DNA of 64,000 bases from Ligula intestinalis (Eukaryota > Platyhelminthes > Cestoda > Diphyllobothriidea > Diphyllobothriidae): the NCBI GenBank assembly GCA_036362985.1, contig JAYGXS010000004.1:6251065-6315064 (forward strand), read 5' to 3'. Positions 12,590 through 23,639 of the stretch are shown here, piece by piece. The notes under the pieces are model-generated. The model was not told the DNA's origin, searched no databases, and was given only the letters and a program-made list of their open reading frames with translations. The position numbers and the translations under genes were made by a program. Every line of letters begins with the position of its first letter. Positions within the stretch are counted from its first letter, which is position 1.

Positions 12590-13390
12590 AGATTCCTAAA
12601 AAAATACTTCTTGGAAAAGGAAATCCAAGATATTCGTCGATAAACATCGCAACCGCTAAAAGAGAAAGGCCTTCCAAAAAAACCGCGTCAAAATCGCGAT
12701 GAGTATCTCCCTCTCCTTCAAGGTAATAATTTGTCCAACGTTATCAAGCGACAGCCTTGATTCACAATTGAATGACTGGACACAGCCAGTAATTAACTGT
12801 GCATAAGCATAACAAGGGATATTTCAGTTAAACCATTTAAAAACCTTCTTTCTGTGTATGCCAAGTTGAGCTATATGTATAAGTTTAACTAAATTTGCGG
12901 AGGCAAATACATTGGACGCACGCAAAGGGAGTTGGCAACGCGGTCAGGTGAAAATATACTGAAGTGGTTGCTCAGGGTGGAAAATAAATACCCAAGAATT
13001 AAACCATAAACCAGTTAGTCGACACTGATTATACGGTCGAACAAAGCAATGCATCCAATGTCACACTCGAAATCACGACCGGCTGCAAAACGGAAAAGAA
13101 AGCCGGAGCTTTGTAAGCGGCTGGACCATGTTATCAACCTGGTAATGTCATGCTAACGATCAACAAAGGACATTAGTTCATTTTCCCTTCCATCCTATCA
13201 GGTACCCTCCATCCTACTACCAACTGGTGCTCTGCACTTTAGCCCCAATATGGTCGTTGTAATTACGTCTGACACGCTTCATTTGTAACCTGAACTACCT
13301 TCCTTCGGTAACTGTCTCTATCTCTCTTTACCGCGTACCATGCACATTCCCACCTAACACCAAAACATCAAACTCTGGACGTAGACATCT
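12590..13390 (+). mobile_element. PLE family A 3' fragment (GIY-YIG and tail), plus strand
   Basis: Frames near 12890-12960 read ICGGKYIGRTQRELATRSGENI, the family A GIY-YIG motif. Downstream, VDTDYTVEQSNASNVTLEI near 13020 and the text to 13380 align with the PLE tails at 15700-16070 and 36500-36900 (conserved GTAACCTGAACTACCTT and a C/T-rich stretch). Several stops; no functional protein. Confidence 0.65.
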
Positions 13391-13619
13391 AGTATTGTCG
13401 GAAAAGGCAAGGGAGACTGGAATCTGGCTCATGAGCCGTCATCAGCCACTCTTGCTCAGAACCGAATTTTGCTCAATCGGAGCGTCGAACTCGCGAAAAT
13501 TTGATCAAAATTAAATGCCCCAATTATTGAGCCACAATCTCTTTATCTCGCTGGATAGCGTCACCACTTGAGTTTGGATATGACTGTCTGAGGCTAGCTA
13601 ATAAACCAAAATTGGTCAT

Positions 13620-14245
13620 ACCAAACTCTTGAGAAGAAGAAGACTCGATCGCTGAAACAATATCTTAAATTAACCTGACGTTTATATACCCGTCGCGGAT
13701 TCGTCATCAGAGACATGAGCAGCAGAATGGTTAAGCATGCACAGAAGTTTGCAGTATTTATAGGACATAGTCATTACTGCAAGCATACAGCGACAATAAA
13801 CGTTAATTGCCTTCTTGTGCGTGGACTGCTTGTTGGACGGCACGCGGGCTCTGACCTGTTGAACTTTCGTCACGGGCGGTGAACTCGGGCAGGATGATTG
13901 CTCGGCCGTCTGGCTCCCTGGTGTTGGCGTACGTTTAGGCTGTGGCCTGCCCGTTCCTCAAGTGATGGCTTGCTTTAGCAAAATTGAATCCTGAGATTGT
14001 TTGCACATAGTCTACAAATGCCACTCTCTCGAGAATTTTACGGCGACCGAGGACCCTTGCTCTCTGACCTAGGTTCCTTTGGAGTTTCAGGATTCCCACG
14101 TTAACGGTCTCGATGTAACTTTCCACATGTTGTCTTAGCGTGGCCGATAAAACAGCGATATATTTTCTTCGTAATTTTTTCCAGAACTGTCTCGGATATT
14201 CACCCTGGTCCATACTTTCTGAGAGCAATTTGGCTGTCACACATG
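13620..14245 (-). mobile_element. PLE family B 3' tail joined to a PLE-like coding fragment, minus strand
   Basis: The segment 13680-13960 is the same 3' tail as at 15000-15300 (shared GTTTGCAGTATTTATAGGA, GCACGCGGGCTCTGACCTGTTGAACTTTC and CCCGTTCCTCAAGTG). The minus-strand frame 14240-13935 encodes a basic helical stretch (FWKKLRRKYIAVLSATLRQHVESY ... GRRKILERVAFVDYVQT) that I read tentatively as the N-terminal region of a PLE protein. If so, the internal RT part is deleted. Core at 13710-13704 is CTGATGA with a mutated GAAA partner. Confidence 0.55.
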
Positions 14246-14559
14246 CCTAACCAAGCCTGGTATCAAACTTGAGAAGCCCATTGAGTTCCTTTAACACCGA
14301 GGGAACTTTGGAATGTCTTAGTTCTGCAAATAGTCCCATGCTCAATTTAAGAGGTCAAGTTGGCAAACCCAGTGTTTTCAGAAGATCATCAAAAGTAAAG
14401 TTAGACAGGGTTAATAAATTTAGTCAGATAAGAATTCATCATTTTTGTGTCACTGGTATGGCGGGGTTGGCATGTGCAATTTCACTGTGTTGGAGGAGGG
14501 AGAGAACTTGGCTAGCTGTTGGGCGTTGACCATGAGTCAGATTTATCGAAGGATATTTC

Positions 14560-14950
14560 GTAAGGGAAAGATCACGTGTTAAGCAGGATTTATGGACGTC
14601 ATCAAATGTCGTAACATCTTATCTATCTGCAAACGATCAATGTTCTGTTAATATAGTAAATTAACCGTCCTTTTAGGGGGACGAAGCTTAATAGGTAATT
14701 ACGGAGGAAAAAGTAACTCAAAAATGTGGGTGCACAAAGAGGGGTAGAGGAGGGGGTAGGTAGTTATCCCAGCAAGACGGTTTGGGTTACAGTGAAAGCC
14801 TATGAAGTGCAATAAAAGAAGGATGGGGGTCAACTGTGGGGACACACTTGGTCATGGTGGGAGGTGAGGGAGAAGGGGTGAGAGGGATTGGAGTGATCAA
14901 TCATCACCACGGCAATGTGAGGTTGATAACATGATTTAGCCGCCAATGGG
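14560..14950 (-). repeat. PLE tail, inverted partner of 15790-16110
   Basis: The reverse complement of this segment aligns along its length with 15790-16110: shared CACATTGCCGTGGT, AATCCCTCTCA/AGTCCCTCTCA, GGCTTTCACTGTAACC, CCTCCTCTACC and TAACAG..AT..CGTTTGCAGAT. It gives a large imperfect inverted repeat with a spacer of about 840 bp holding a family B tail and endonuclease fragment. Confidence 0.75.
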
Positions 14951-15408
14951 GTTCTGGTTGAGAAGAAGAATACTCGATTGCAGGGTCAATACGTTTATTT
15001 GCCTGACGTTACAACATGCGTCGCGGATTTATCATGCAAGACATGAGTAAGAAGCAGTAGCGGAAATGGTAAATGCATGGACATAAGTTTGCAGTATTTA
15101 TAGGATACAGTCATTACTGCAAACATACAGCGACAATTACCGTTAATTGCCTTATATGCACCTGGATAGTTTAGTTGGACTGCACGCGGGCTCTGACCTG
15201 TTGAACTTTCATCACGAACGGTTGGCTCGGGCGTGATGATTGCTCGTCCATCTGGCTCTCCGGTGTTGGCGTTAGATGAAGCGGTGGCCTACCCGTTCCT
15301 CAAGTGTCAACTTGCGCTTGCCACATTGAGTATCAGCATTGAATATGGATTGGGCCAATCGTTGCACTTGTTAATGGATTGGGGACTCGCAAACCATGAC
15401 TCAAGCAG

Positions 15409-15681
15409 TTATCTGTTCACCCGATTGTCACCTCTTGCGAGAATTTTGGCCTCATACAATTTTAAAGTATAGCCAGGTCTCGTCAGATAAGCCGCAACTT
15501 GAAAATTGGCATAATTTCGCCACACTGCTGCCGCGTGTTCGGCAGTTTGCGTCTTTAGATGTCTGCCAGTTTCTCCGACATAGTTGCTTTGACAACAACT
15601 GCACCAGATTCTGTTGATGATCCCAGATATTTTAGTGCTTATATACAACAATTTGGAGGTGGGGTAAGTTCTTTCAATCAC
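15409..15681 (-). pseudogene. PLE family B GIY-YIG endonuclease fragment, minus strand
   Basis: 90-codon open stretch. IINRIWCSCCQSNYVGETGRHLKTQTAEHAAAVWRNY carries the PLE GIY-YIG pattern (C.C....YVGET) and the following conserved His-rich helix. The downstream YLTRPGYTLKLYEAKILARGDNRVNR matches the end of the domain in the 25.4 kb and 29.8 kb copies (KILGR..). It is the endonuclease end of the 14.95-18.3 kb element. A homologous but more decayed copy lies at 10.79-10.99 kb. Confidence 0.8.
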
Positions 15682-15699
15682 TAAGCCCTGAGTGGATAC

Positions 15700-16200
15700 T
15701 AGCCATACAGTTGACTTCGGGCGGCGAGCGGACGTCTCCTACGATTTGTCGAGGCCGCTGCAATACGCAGAGGAAATCCAGAACTCTTTTTGCAGCTGGA
15801 TTATGTGGTCAACTTCACATTGCCGTGGTAACGATCAATCACTCTAGTCCCTCTCAAGCCTTCTCCATTACCCCTTCCCCCGTTATGACCAATTGCTGCC
15901 CCGCATTTTGCCCCATTCCCCTTTAAGTACAATTCACAGGCTTTCACTGTAACCTGAACTACCTTGCTGTGATAATTACTTGGCTCCTCCTCTACCTTTC
16001 ACTATTCACCCACATTTGTGACTCATGTTTTCATCCGTTCTAATTGGACAGTTACTTTACCATATTAACAGGCAATAACCGTTTGCAGATGAATTAGATG
16101 TCAAGCAATTTTATGACCTCTATAAAACCTGCTAAACTGGTGATCTTCGCCTCGTTCAAATTTCTTCCGAAAAAGAACGTTTACATTTTTATAGAGATAT
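15700..16200 (+). mobile_element. PLE 3' tail, plus strand
   Basis: Starts near a family A-like C-terminal coding remnant (SHTVDFGRRADVSY...) and continues into the C/T-rich tail. It is related to 13010-13380 (plus), 14560-14950 (minus) and 36480-36990 (plus). At 16120-16185 a conserved block CTGGTGATCTTCGCCTCG...AAATTTC resembles a decayed hammerhead but has no clear stem II. Confidence 0.65.
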
Positions 16201-16980
16201 ATTTGCTTTGGGTGGGGGAAGTGACTGATAAAGCCGGAAAACCCGTATGTGTGCGTCACAGCACGACCTAGACACCTCAATCAGGATTAACGCAATTGAC
16301 TCATCGTCCTCTGCCTTCCTGTCCAGTGATTAGCCACTAAATACACCAGAGAATTTAAACTGATAGTGGGTTCTTGTAGCCCGTCAGGCAACCTTCCAAG
16401 TCAGTATTGTAACGATTGATTTAGGTTACATAGGCACTACACGCAAAATTAGCTGGGGTGCAGCCTTAAAAAATAAGCTTGCCTATCTTACATATTTACC
16501 TCCCTCCTTTCAGGCATACACAATTAAACAGGGAAAATCACAGTGAACTGTAGAATGAGAACGAAGAGCTGTTTCGATCACCAGAATCATAGTGTTATTA
16601 GTCTAGGCTTTTTGAATTCTTCTATGAGTCAGAAGTAAAATTATCAACGAACGAACACAACTTTCAAGGGGGAAGGTGCCAATTAGCCGAAATAGGGGCG
16701 GACAGTTAGGGAAGGAATGCCCATGACCAACTAACTGCCAGTGCCACGATGGCTGCGCAGAACAACATTTGCAGGCGCCAGCTCGATGCATCGGTTAACT
16801 GAATTGTCATCCGACGAACAGGTTTCAATCAGTTCCCGGCCCGTCTTACTGCCTGCGTGGGCTGCTGAGGTAAACTCATGAACCATCTCGTAGGTGTGAG
16901 CCGCCACTTGCGGTGATGTGTCACCCCGTCAAAAAGTCAGCTTATGTTCGTGTAAGTGCCAGTTCAGCATTCATAAAATC
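16201..16980. other. No gene seen; inside decayed PLE territory
   Basis: Probably linker or foreign sequence within the 14.95-18.3 kb minus-strand PLE; no domain is readable in either strand. Confidence 0.45.
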
Positions 16981-18359
16981 CGTCACATGTAATTTATGGG
17001 ACAGTTAAGCCATTTTATGCGATGCACTACGTCACTGGAACATAATCTCTCCTTGATTCTCCTGACCTGGCTGTGCACTGTAGCCTTGGGTTGGTGTGCG
17101 ACTTCGACACCAAGTCTCGCGGCAATACGCTCGATTGCTTCCGATACATCCTTGATATATGGCAGCGCATGCGTAATCGTAGGGGTTTGTTTTGCTTGGG
17201 TCATCGGAGGGCGAGCACGTAAGCATCGAATTCTGAAGGCCTTAGGATAGTCATTCTGTATAAACTGGTCGCGCAGCTGTCGAGCATCATCTGCTCATTC
17301 TTCCAAGATACTGCAGAGAGTCTGGATGCTTTTTAACAGCATCCTTACACAGCTTCGTTTGTGAGCAACCAGACAGTTGCTGTGAAATCTGAGAAGCTGT
17401 TTGGTGATCATTGCCTTCCTGCAGATCCTCATTTCTCTTTTTCCGTCGGGAGTTCTCAGAGTGAGTACGTTGCGGAGTGGTAGCTACTAAACCTTTTCTT
17501 CTTCCCTCGTGAATTGTACATCTGGGTAGATCGAGTTAAGGGGATCACAAACACGCTGCAGCGTGTCGTCGAGGCGGCAGAGCCAAAAGCTCGGAGCTGT
17601 TGGGTGAACGCAATGTTTTCCAGCTCTTTTATGACCATTTCTGCTAAAAAATGGGAGATTGAAGAGCCCATTGGAGTTCCCTTGATTTGCTCATAAGTCG
17701 TTTCGACAAAGATAAAGTAGGTTTTGTGACAAAATTCGAACAGCCTCACGAGGTGTTCAATTTCGCCTATACTCTGGGTTTCATCGTACAGATCCTCAAA
17801 TTACCCGCCTTAGGCGTATCGTGCCAAACACGGGTGAATGGATGTAAACAGCGATGCCACGTCAACCGAAAACATTATTGCGTCCAATTGGATACGTCGG
17901 CAATTGACGTCTGCCAGGAATGGGGAGGCTGAACGGACTGAGGTATCAGAGTTTTCTTGGACTAATTTTATTTTCGAGTCCACTCCTTTTGCCAAATTAT
18001 AGGTGGGGCGGCCTTTTAGGGCAACGATTGGCCTCACTGGAACGTTCGATGATGCACCTAGGAGCGAGCAAGGGCAGTATCTTTTGGTTTCATCAGACGC
18101 CGTTGGTTCTCAGTGATAACATTCCGGCGTTTGAAGTAATTTGTTAATTTTTTGTGATTTGTTCTACACTCTTTACGATCGTTAATTGGACCTTTCGCTT
18201 CATAAATGTTGCTTGCTTTTGTTGAGGATTTCGGCTCTGAAGAGGTACTTCCGCAAGATCTCACAAGCTTAGACTAATCGAACTTCGATTCCAGTGATCG
18301 AAACAACTTCTTATTGTCCATATTAACACAAAACTGGGATGCGAACCTTTGCCTCCCCA

Positions 18360-19420
18360 GTGACCTATATTGTCGTCTGCGCCTTGATCGCCAGTGTAAG
18401 CTGGCGCACAGACCACTGCCTGAACTGCCGGGGGATGGTAGCCATTACAGTGACACTCCCCCGCCCTTTATGTAAAGTCCCCAGCCTTGCTTACATTTAC
18501 AGTGCAAGCTAAGCGCTGCGCAACCGCGTATCAAGTCCCGTTCTCGATTAATGGTTTGCTTTTGCATGACTAAGCATTGCTTGGCGTTACGGTCACGCCA
18601 CTTTAACCACTACATCCTGCTCAAGGAATCAGCCACAAGACACAAAACTCGCCACGGGCTGATGGCGTGGTTTGGTAAAGTGTGAGTTGGTCATGCAAAA
18701 AACACAGGCTAAAGTCACGCATGGAGTAAGTGTGTTTCCGTGCATGGACAGTGCAGACAGTGAGAATGAGTGTGGCAACTGTTTGTCGGGGACCCATGTA
18801 CTGGTTAACTTGCCTCTGCGATGGACTCATAAGGAGCTGACCAGGCCGGTGCAACAAGTAAATGTGCAATCGAAATATTGGCAGGTGAGACTCGAGTTCC
18901 CATTGATGGTGAAGGGGTAGGTTGCACAAGGTAATACATCGGAGGGGTAAGGAAGAATAAAGCTTGCGGTGTCCGTGATAGTCCAAATTGTTATCACTTT
19001 GGGGTTTGTTATGGGGAGGATTCTATCGGAGGATGATAGGAGTGAGATATTGGGTAATTAGGTGCCCGTGGTGAGGGTGGTCATCGTGGAGCTGGAAACA
19101 TAAGGAACTTTTGTAGTGTTCGTTGATGTAGAATTTGGATGTTGTCCGGAGTTGGTTGAACAGGCCGATACCTGTGTGCTAACAGCGCGGACCGGTTAAA
19201 AGGCCTTGGAACTTGTCGGTGGTCATCCATAAGGGTTTGCGACCTGCGGTTCGTCCATTTTGGAATTGGTTGCGGCGACCTGACTGGCTTCATGTATTGC
19301 TGCGCCGGGTTTTTACTATTCTGCTCCATGCAAATTGTTTTTAAGCAAGGTCCTCTCAGGTTATCAGGTTGATCTGGGTTCCATCCTTTAGAGTATCCTC
19401 AGTGCTTATTCCCTGCACCA
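18360..19420 (-). mobile_element. LINE 3' end with C2H2-like finger region, copy A
   Basis: Minus strand. Nucleotide words shared with copy B include GCGGACCGGTTAAAA/GTGGACCGGTAAAAA, CCTTGGAACTTGTCGG, CAATATTG(G/A)CAGG and TGCGATGG. A finger remnant CQYFDCTFTCCTGLV lies near 18870. Its 3' UTR (18360-18730) reappears at 20840-21110 behind copy C. No intact frame. Confidence 0.65.
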
Positions 19421-19449
19421 CCACTACATTACCACCGGCACCACCACCG

Positions 19450-20045
19450 CCGCGGATTTGTCGTTATCCAAGTGGAAAACGTTAAGTGCTTCTAGTCTAC
19501 ATTCGTAAGATGAAGACTTTAGGCTATTTACAATTTTTGTTGCCCTTCGCTGAACTCTTTCAAGCATCTGGTTATCGTTGTGCATCCAGGGTTGCCACGC
19601 TTGAACGCCATACCCCAGATGTGAGCGAATAAATGCTCCATAGATTTTGCCGAATATATTTTTATCTGTGCGGACAAAAGTTCGCTTAATGGCAAACAGA
19701 ACACTGTTCGCCCTCTTGGCAGCCCTAGGACACTGTAAAGAGGCTTTAGGGATAGCACAATAGACATACCCAGATCTTTTTTTCATTGACGTTCAACAGG
19801 CACCTTCCATTGAGTACGTAGTTGTGCGAGTCATTCATCGCGCTCACTTTCTTTGTCTTGAGTCGCAATGTGATACACTTCTCAACGTTAAACTGCCTTA
19901 ACTATTTTTGGACCATTCACCTAGGCGGTCAAGTCCTTCTTGCAGCGTTAATTCATCATAAGCGTTTCTGATAGGTTGCCATATCTTTATATTATCTGCA
20001 AACAAGACTCCATTACTGCACAGTCCATGCCTACAGTCGTTGACG
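19450..20045 (-). mobile_element. CR1-like LINE reverse transcriptase fragment, minus strand
   Basis: Minus strand reads GVLFADNIKIWQPIRNAYDELTLQEGLDRLGEWS (near 20020-19910, the RT catalytic FADD block with FADN), then in a second frame FGKIYGAFIRSHLGYGVQAWQPWMHNDNQMLERVQRRATKIVNSL (19660-19520). The latter is the conserved C-terminal end of CR1/Jockey-type RTs (LEYGVQAW...LERVQRRATK). It ends near 19450 in a CCACCA-rich stretch. It lies exactly between finger-LINE copies B and A. FADD is mutated and the frame is broken. Confidence 0.85.
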
Positions 20046-20745
20046 TCAATGGTGCGTGAATGTGCAGACACTAAAGATGATGATTGTGGCGACTGTTTTG
20101 CGGGGACCCGGACACCGGTCCGCCCACTTCTGCGATGGCTTCATAAGGATTAGACCAGGCTGGTGCATGAAGTGAATGTGCAACCACAATATTGACAGGC
20201 AAGACTCGACTCCCCAGTGCGGGTAAAGATCTCGGTGGCAGAAAGAGGGACATCGAAGGGGTCGGGAAGAATTAAGCTTGTGGTGTCTGTGATCGTCGAA
20301 ATTGCGATTAGTGGTGGTGGGGCGGAGTCTGTCAGTGGGAACAGTCGAGCCGGATATTGGGTAGTTGTGTGCATGTGGTAAGGATGGTCGTGGTCGTAGC
20401 GCTGGACGCATACGAGACTTTTGGAGCGTTCATTGCCGTAGCATGTGATTTCGTCGGGAGTTATTAAAACGGGTCAATACTTGTGTATTGAGAGCGTGGA
20501 CCGGTAAAAATTCCTTGGAACTTGTCGGCGTTCGTCCATTGGGTTTGCCACTTGCAGGTCGTCTTTTTTGGCCTTGGTGTTGGAAACCTGACTTGCTTCG
20601 TAGGTTGCTGCGCTACGTTTAACCGTACTTCTCCAAGCACATCGGTCCTAAGCAAGGTCCTTTTAGGTCAGCTGGTTTATCTGGAAGCGCCTTAGTCAGA
20701 GCGTCCTCATTGTCAATTCCGCTGAAAAATTACCACCATCGCCCG
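20041..20745 (-). mobile_element. LINE 3' end with C2H2-like finger region, copy B
   Basis: Minus-strand homologue of copies A and C. The frame near 20230-20160 reads ESSLACQYCGCTFTSCTSLV, a C2H2 finger with the Cys pair and the F/L core kept, then decays. A preceding Ser/Thr/Pro-rich stretch (SDAPPPLIAISTITDTTS) is typical of this LINE linker. It is cut off at about 20041, where a CR1-like LINE begins in the same orientation. Confidence 0.68.
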
Positions 20746-20839
20746 GTACAAGATTAATTTCGTACGTCCTTGATTAACTACTTAGCAAATGTGTTCCTAA
20801 TCAATTGTTATAACCACTGCAAACCACCACCCGGTCTAC

Positions 20840-22290
20840 GTAGTTCCGTCAATCCCCACTCGTTACAACTGCGGCAGGGTCTAGTAAACGCGATGCGGCG
20901 ACCGCGTGACAATCCTCGTTCCAGATTATTGGCTTGCCTTTGCATGGCTAGGCAATGCGTGGCGTAAGATTCACAGCACCTCAAACTCTCGTCACATAAC
21001 TCTAGTCAAATATATCAGCCATGAAAAGCACAACTCGCTCCAGGCTGATGGTGGGGTGTGGTTGTTGTTAGTGCATAAACAAACGGGCTACAGTCGCGCA
21101 TGAAACTGGAAGGCCCCATTCAAACGAAAAAAGAGAATATAACTTAACTTACACTGGAAAAGTGCATTTGAGGGCACAGGGTATGTGATTTTCGCGTGAT
21201 CTGTCGTGGTTACCTGCCTGTGAGGAGTGATATTACACGGTGATGTAGGCGACAGCATTTTACCGCGGGTATTTTATGAAGGTGCATTTGGTTTTACAGG
21301 CCAATGCACCACGTGAAAGTACGTGGTCAGTGCAGCCAGTGAGGACGAGTGCGGCAACTGTTTTCGAGCCCCCAGACACTGTCTCGCCAGTCTCTGGGCA
21401 ATAAAATTGACAAGCAGTGATCGCAATGTGGACAGGCTAGACTCTAATCAACAGTGTTGGTGGGGGGGGGGGGGGCGGCCGCTGAAGGTGGTAAATTTTG
21501 AGTGGTGGGGAGCATTACGCGTATGTTGTCCGTGATTCTGGGCACTTGGAACAGCCTGGGGTTCATGGTGGGGAGGATGCTATCGGCGGGTGAGTGCGTC
21601 GGGGTTTTGGATAGTTGGGCGACCGTTGTGAGGGTGGTAATCGTCGGAGTGCCGGAAACCTGAGAGGTTATTGAGTGTTCGTCGCCGTATCATTTGATGT
21701 CGTCAGGAGTTTGTCTTGAAGGCCAATATTTGTGTGCTGGCCGCGCGGACAGGTTGAAATACATTGGGCCTTGGCAGCGTTCGTGCATTGGGTTTGTGAA
21801 TATCGAGAGCTAGTTGATGTCTCAACACCAAAAAGATCGTCTGATAACAAGTTTGGCAAGACTGACAACTTAACTGCTTAAAAAACTGTACATTGACGCC
21901 GCGTACGATAGCCAGCCGTGCAGGTGCAAAAGTCTGGATGTGACAAGTTAAGGCCATGCAATGAATAATCAATCGGCTGGGACTAATCAACGGAGGCAGG
22001 ATTATCGATCAGCTATGAGCGTTAACGCGGTGAGTTGACATCAAGCATGCGAAAAGGCAATAGTTCTGGGTGACGAATTGCTGCAGGTCGTGCTTTTGGC
22101 CTTGGTGTTCGTGACCCGACTGGCTTCGTATATTTCTGCGCCGCGTTCCACTGCTCTTCTCCAAGCAAATTGGTCTTGCGCAACAGCCTCCCAGGTCATC
22201 GGGGTTGATTTGGAGGCACTTGCATTGGTGCTTTGGAGTGTCCTTCTAATGCCCCTCATTGTTGGCACGCACCAATAGTGTGGTTTCCGT
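20840..22290 (-). mobile_element. LINE 3' end with C2H2-like finger region, copy C
   Basis: Minus strand. It begins with WEAVAQDQFAWRRAVERGAEIYEASR (near 22210-22130), a block I recall from the C-terminus of tapeworm endonuclease-reverse transcriptase LINEs. Downstream are a Pro/Thr-rich linker and a degraded C2H2 finger, ACPHCDHCLS, near 21400, then 3' UTR matching 18360-18730 (copy A). Many stops. A 14-G homopolymer at 21462-21475 lies in the linker. Confidence 0.65.
21462..21475. repeat. G homopolymer, 14 nt
   Basis: Uninterrupted run of G inside LINE copy C. Length may be affected by sequencing error. Confidence 0.9.
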
Positions 22291-22299
22291 TGCACAGTC

Positions 22300-23639
22300 A
22301 CTAGGATGGACGTTCGTCGTGAGTTGTGCATATGTTGGGTCATGTGCCAGGTGTTTATTGTTCATATGTGGCGGGCTTTGGGCATGAAATGCACGTTCAC
22401 AATGCACCTTCTACAAACGGACCATGGATTGTGAGCACTTAAAATTATATGGAAAATATTACAATCCCCATTCTCATAATCTTGCTCTATTGGCCTGCAA
22501 GATTAACTTGGCCGACTCTGCCGATGTAACTAATGACGCGAGCGGCAAAACACAGTTCAGCAGAAACGGATTTGATTTTTTTTTAAGTAGCAGTCAGTTA
22601 GCTTAAGATTCCAACAACGTAGAACGGAGACGGGTAACCAATTTCCCATGCAAATAACGACCGAAATTGCTAAGCATTGATGACGTTACCCTCTTATACG
22701 GATGATTAAATCGTGACAAATAACAACATAGTTTTCAGGTATTTTGCAAATCTAATTTACTCAGGACCTATCTCATCGAACAATGGTAAACGTTATCTTT
22801 GCAGCAAGCGTACTTTTCACACAGCAGAGGTTAAGAATTCAGTTGCCTTCATAAGAAAAAAAAACGTTAAGCACGTGCCTTACTTTTTCTTATAAGGGTC
22901 TTCTTTTTCATCTCCCATCAATTATGTGCTTCTTACCTAAGCGTGTACTTTCTTATAGAAAATTGTAAATTTTCTTAACATATGTGGCTAAGTTGTTGTT
23001 CTATGCTATCCGCCAATTGAGTGCAATTTATTTTTCCCATTTAAATGAACAAACTTTGTGAGAAACATGCTGTGCCTAAAATAATATACTCTGTAGGCGT
23101 CTGTCAAACTGGACAAGCCTGTAACGTCCTGGTGACAAGGTAGTAAATTGAGGCATGCAGAAGAAAGCAAACAAACCTTTTTTTAAAAAAAACTAATTCA
23201 ACCTGTTTTGCATTTTATCGGCAACTGTACCTGAACTAGAAGCCAGCCGGCAAATGCCGCTCATTCCACTAGTATAACACATAACGGAGGACGTTATTTA
23301 TCACGTTGACAACCACAACGAATTACATAACTGGTTCTTTAAGACTTTGCAGTGGACGAACTTCAAGTACAGTAAGCACAAACTTGAAATATACTTTCGT
23401 GGTGACATGCATTTCGTTCTGGGCGAACTGAAATATCTAGCGTTGTCCTAATTAATCCAATAGTTAACAATGCCACAACAAAGTACCGCAACGAAGGCCC
23501 TTCCTTTTCACTCAAATATCACGGTTCACAAATGGAAAGAAACTCGAAACGACGAAAGGTGGTTTATTTGCAGTGTCTTAAAAATCCGAACAGTAAAACT
23601 GCATTAGGACCAACATCGTACAGTACACGTTTAATTGAG
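22300..23639. other. No gene seen
   Basis: AT-rich between the finger-LINE copies and the family B PLE. Short frames without motif. Confidence 0.5.

Larger units (their letters stand above)
14950..18300 (-). mobile_element. Penelope-like element (family B), decayed, minus strand
   Basis: A second family B copy, read on the minus strand from about 18.3 kb down. It shows NVITENQRRLMKPKDTAL near 18.1 kb, RPIVALKGRPTYNLAK near 18.0 kb, FSVDVASLFTSI near 17.87 kb, YEQIKGTPMGSSISHFLAE near 17.68 kb, and a shifted remnant of the catalytic block with DD (CRLDD in place of YVDD) near 17.56 kb. A linker follows at 17204-16983 (IERIAARLGVEVAHQPK), then the GIY-YIG domain at 15681-15409 (CSCCQSNYVGETGRHLKTQ). 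The 3' tail reaches the hammerhead-like motif near 15.03-15.00 kb. Multiple frameshifts and stops are present. The stretch 15.70-16.20 kb inside these bounds belongs to another PLE tail in the opposite orientation, so the copy is nested or rearranged. Confidence 0.8.

Noticed and set aside
16120..16185. Hammerhead in the PLE tail (also near 14590 minus and 36930)
   Set aside because: CTGGTGA and a CGAAA-like word are conserved among the copies, but no stem II can be drawn and G replaces the core A.
18621..18986. Minus-strand 121-codon frame
   Set aside because: Frame shadow in LINE copy A; the finger motif is in a different frame.
20046..20411. Minus-strand 121-codon frame
   Set aside because: Out-of-frame reading of LINE copy B; the finger lies in the neighbouring frame.
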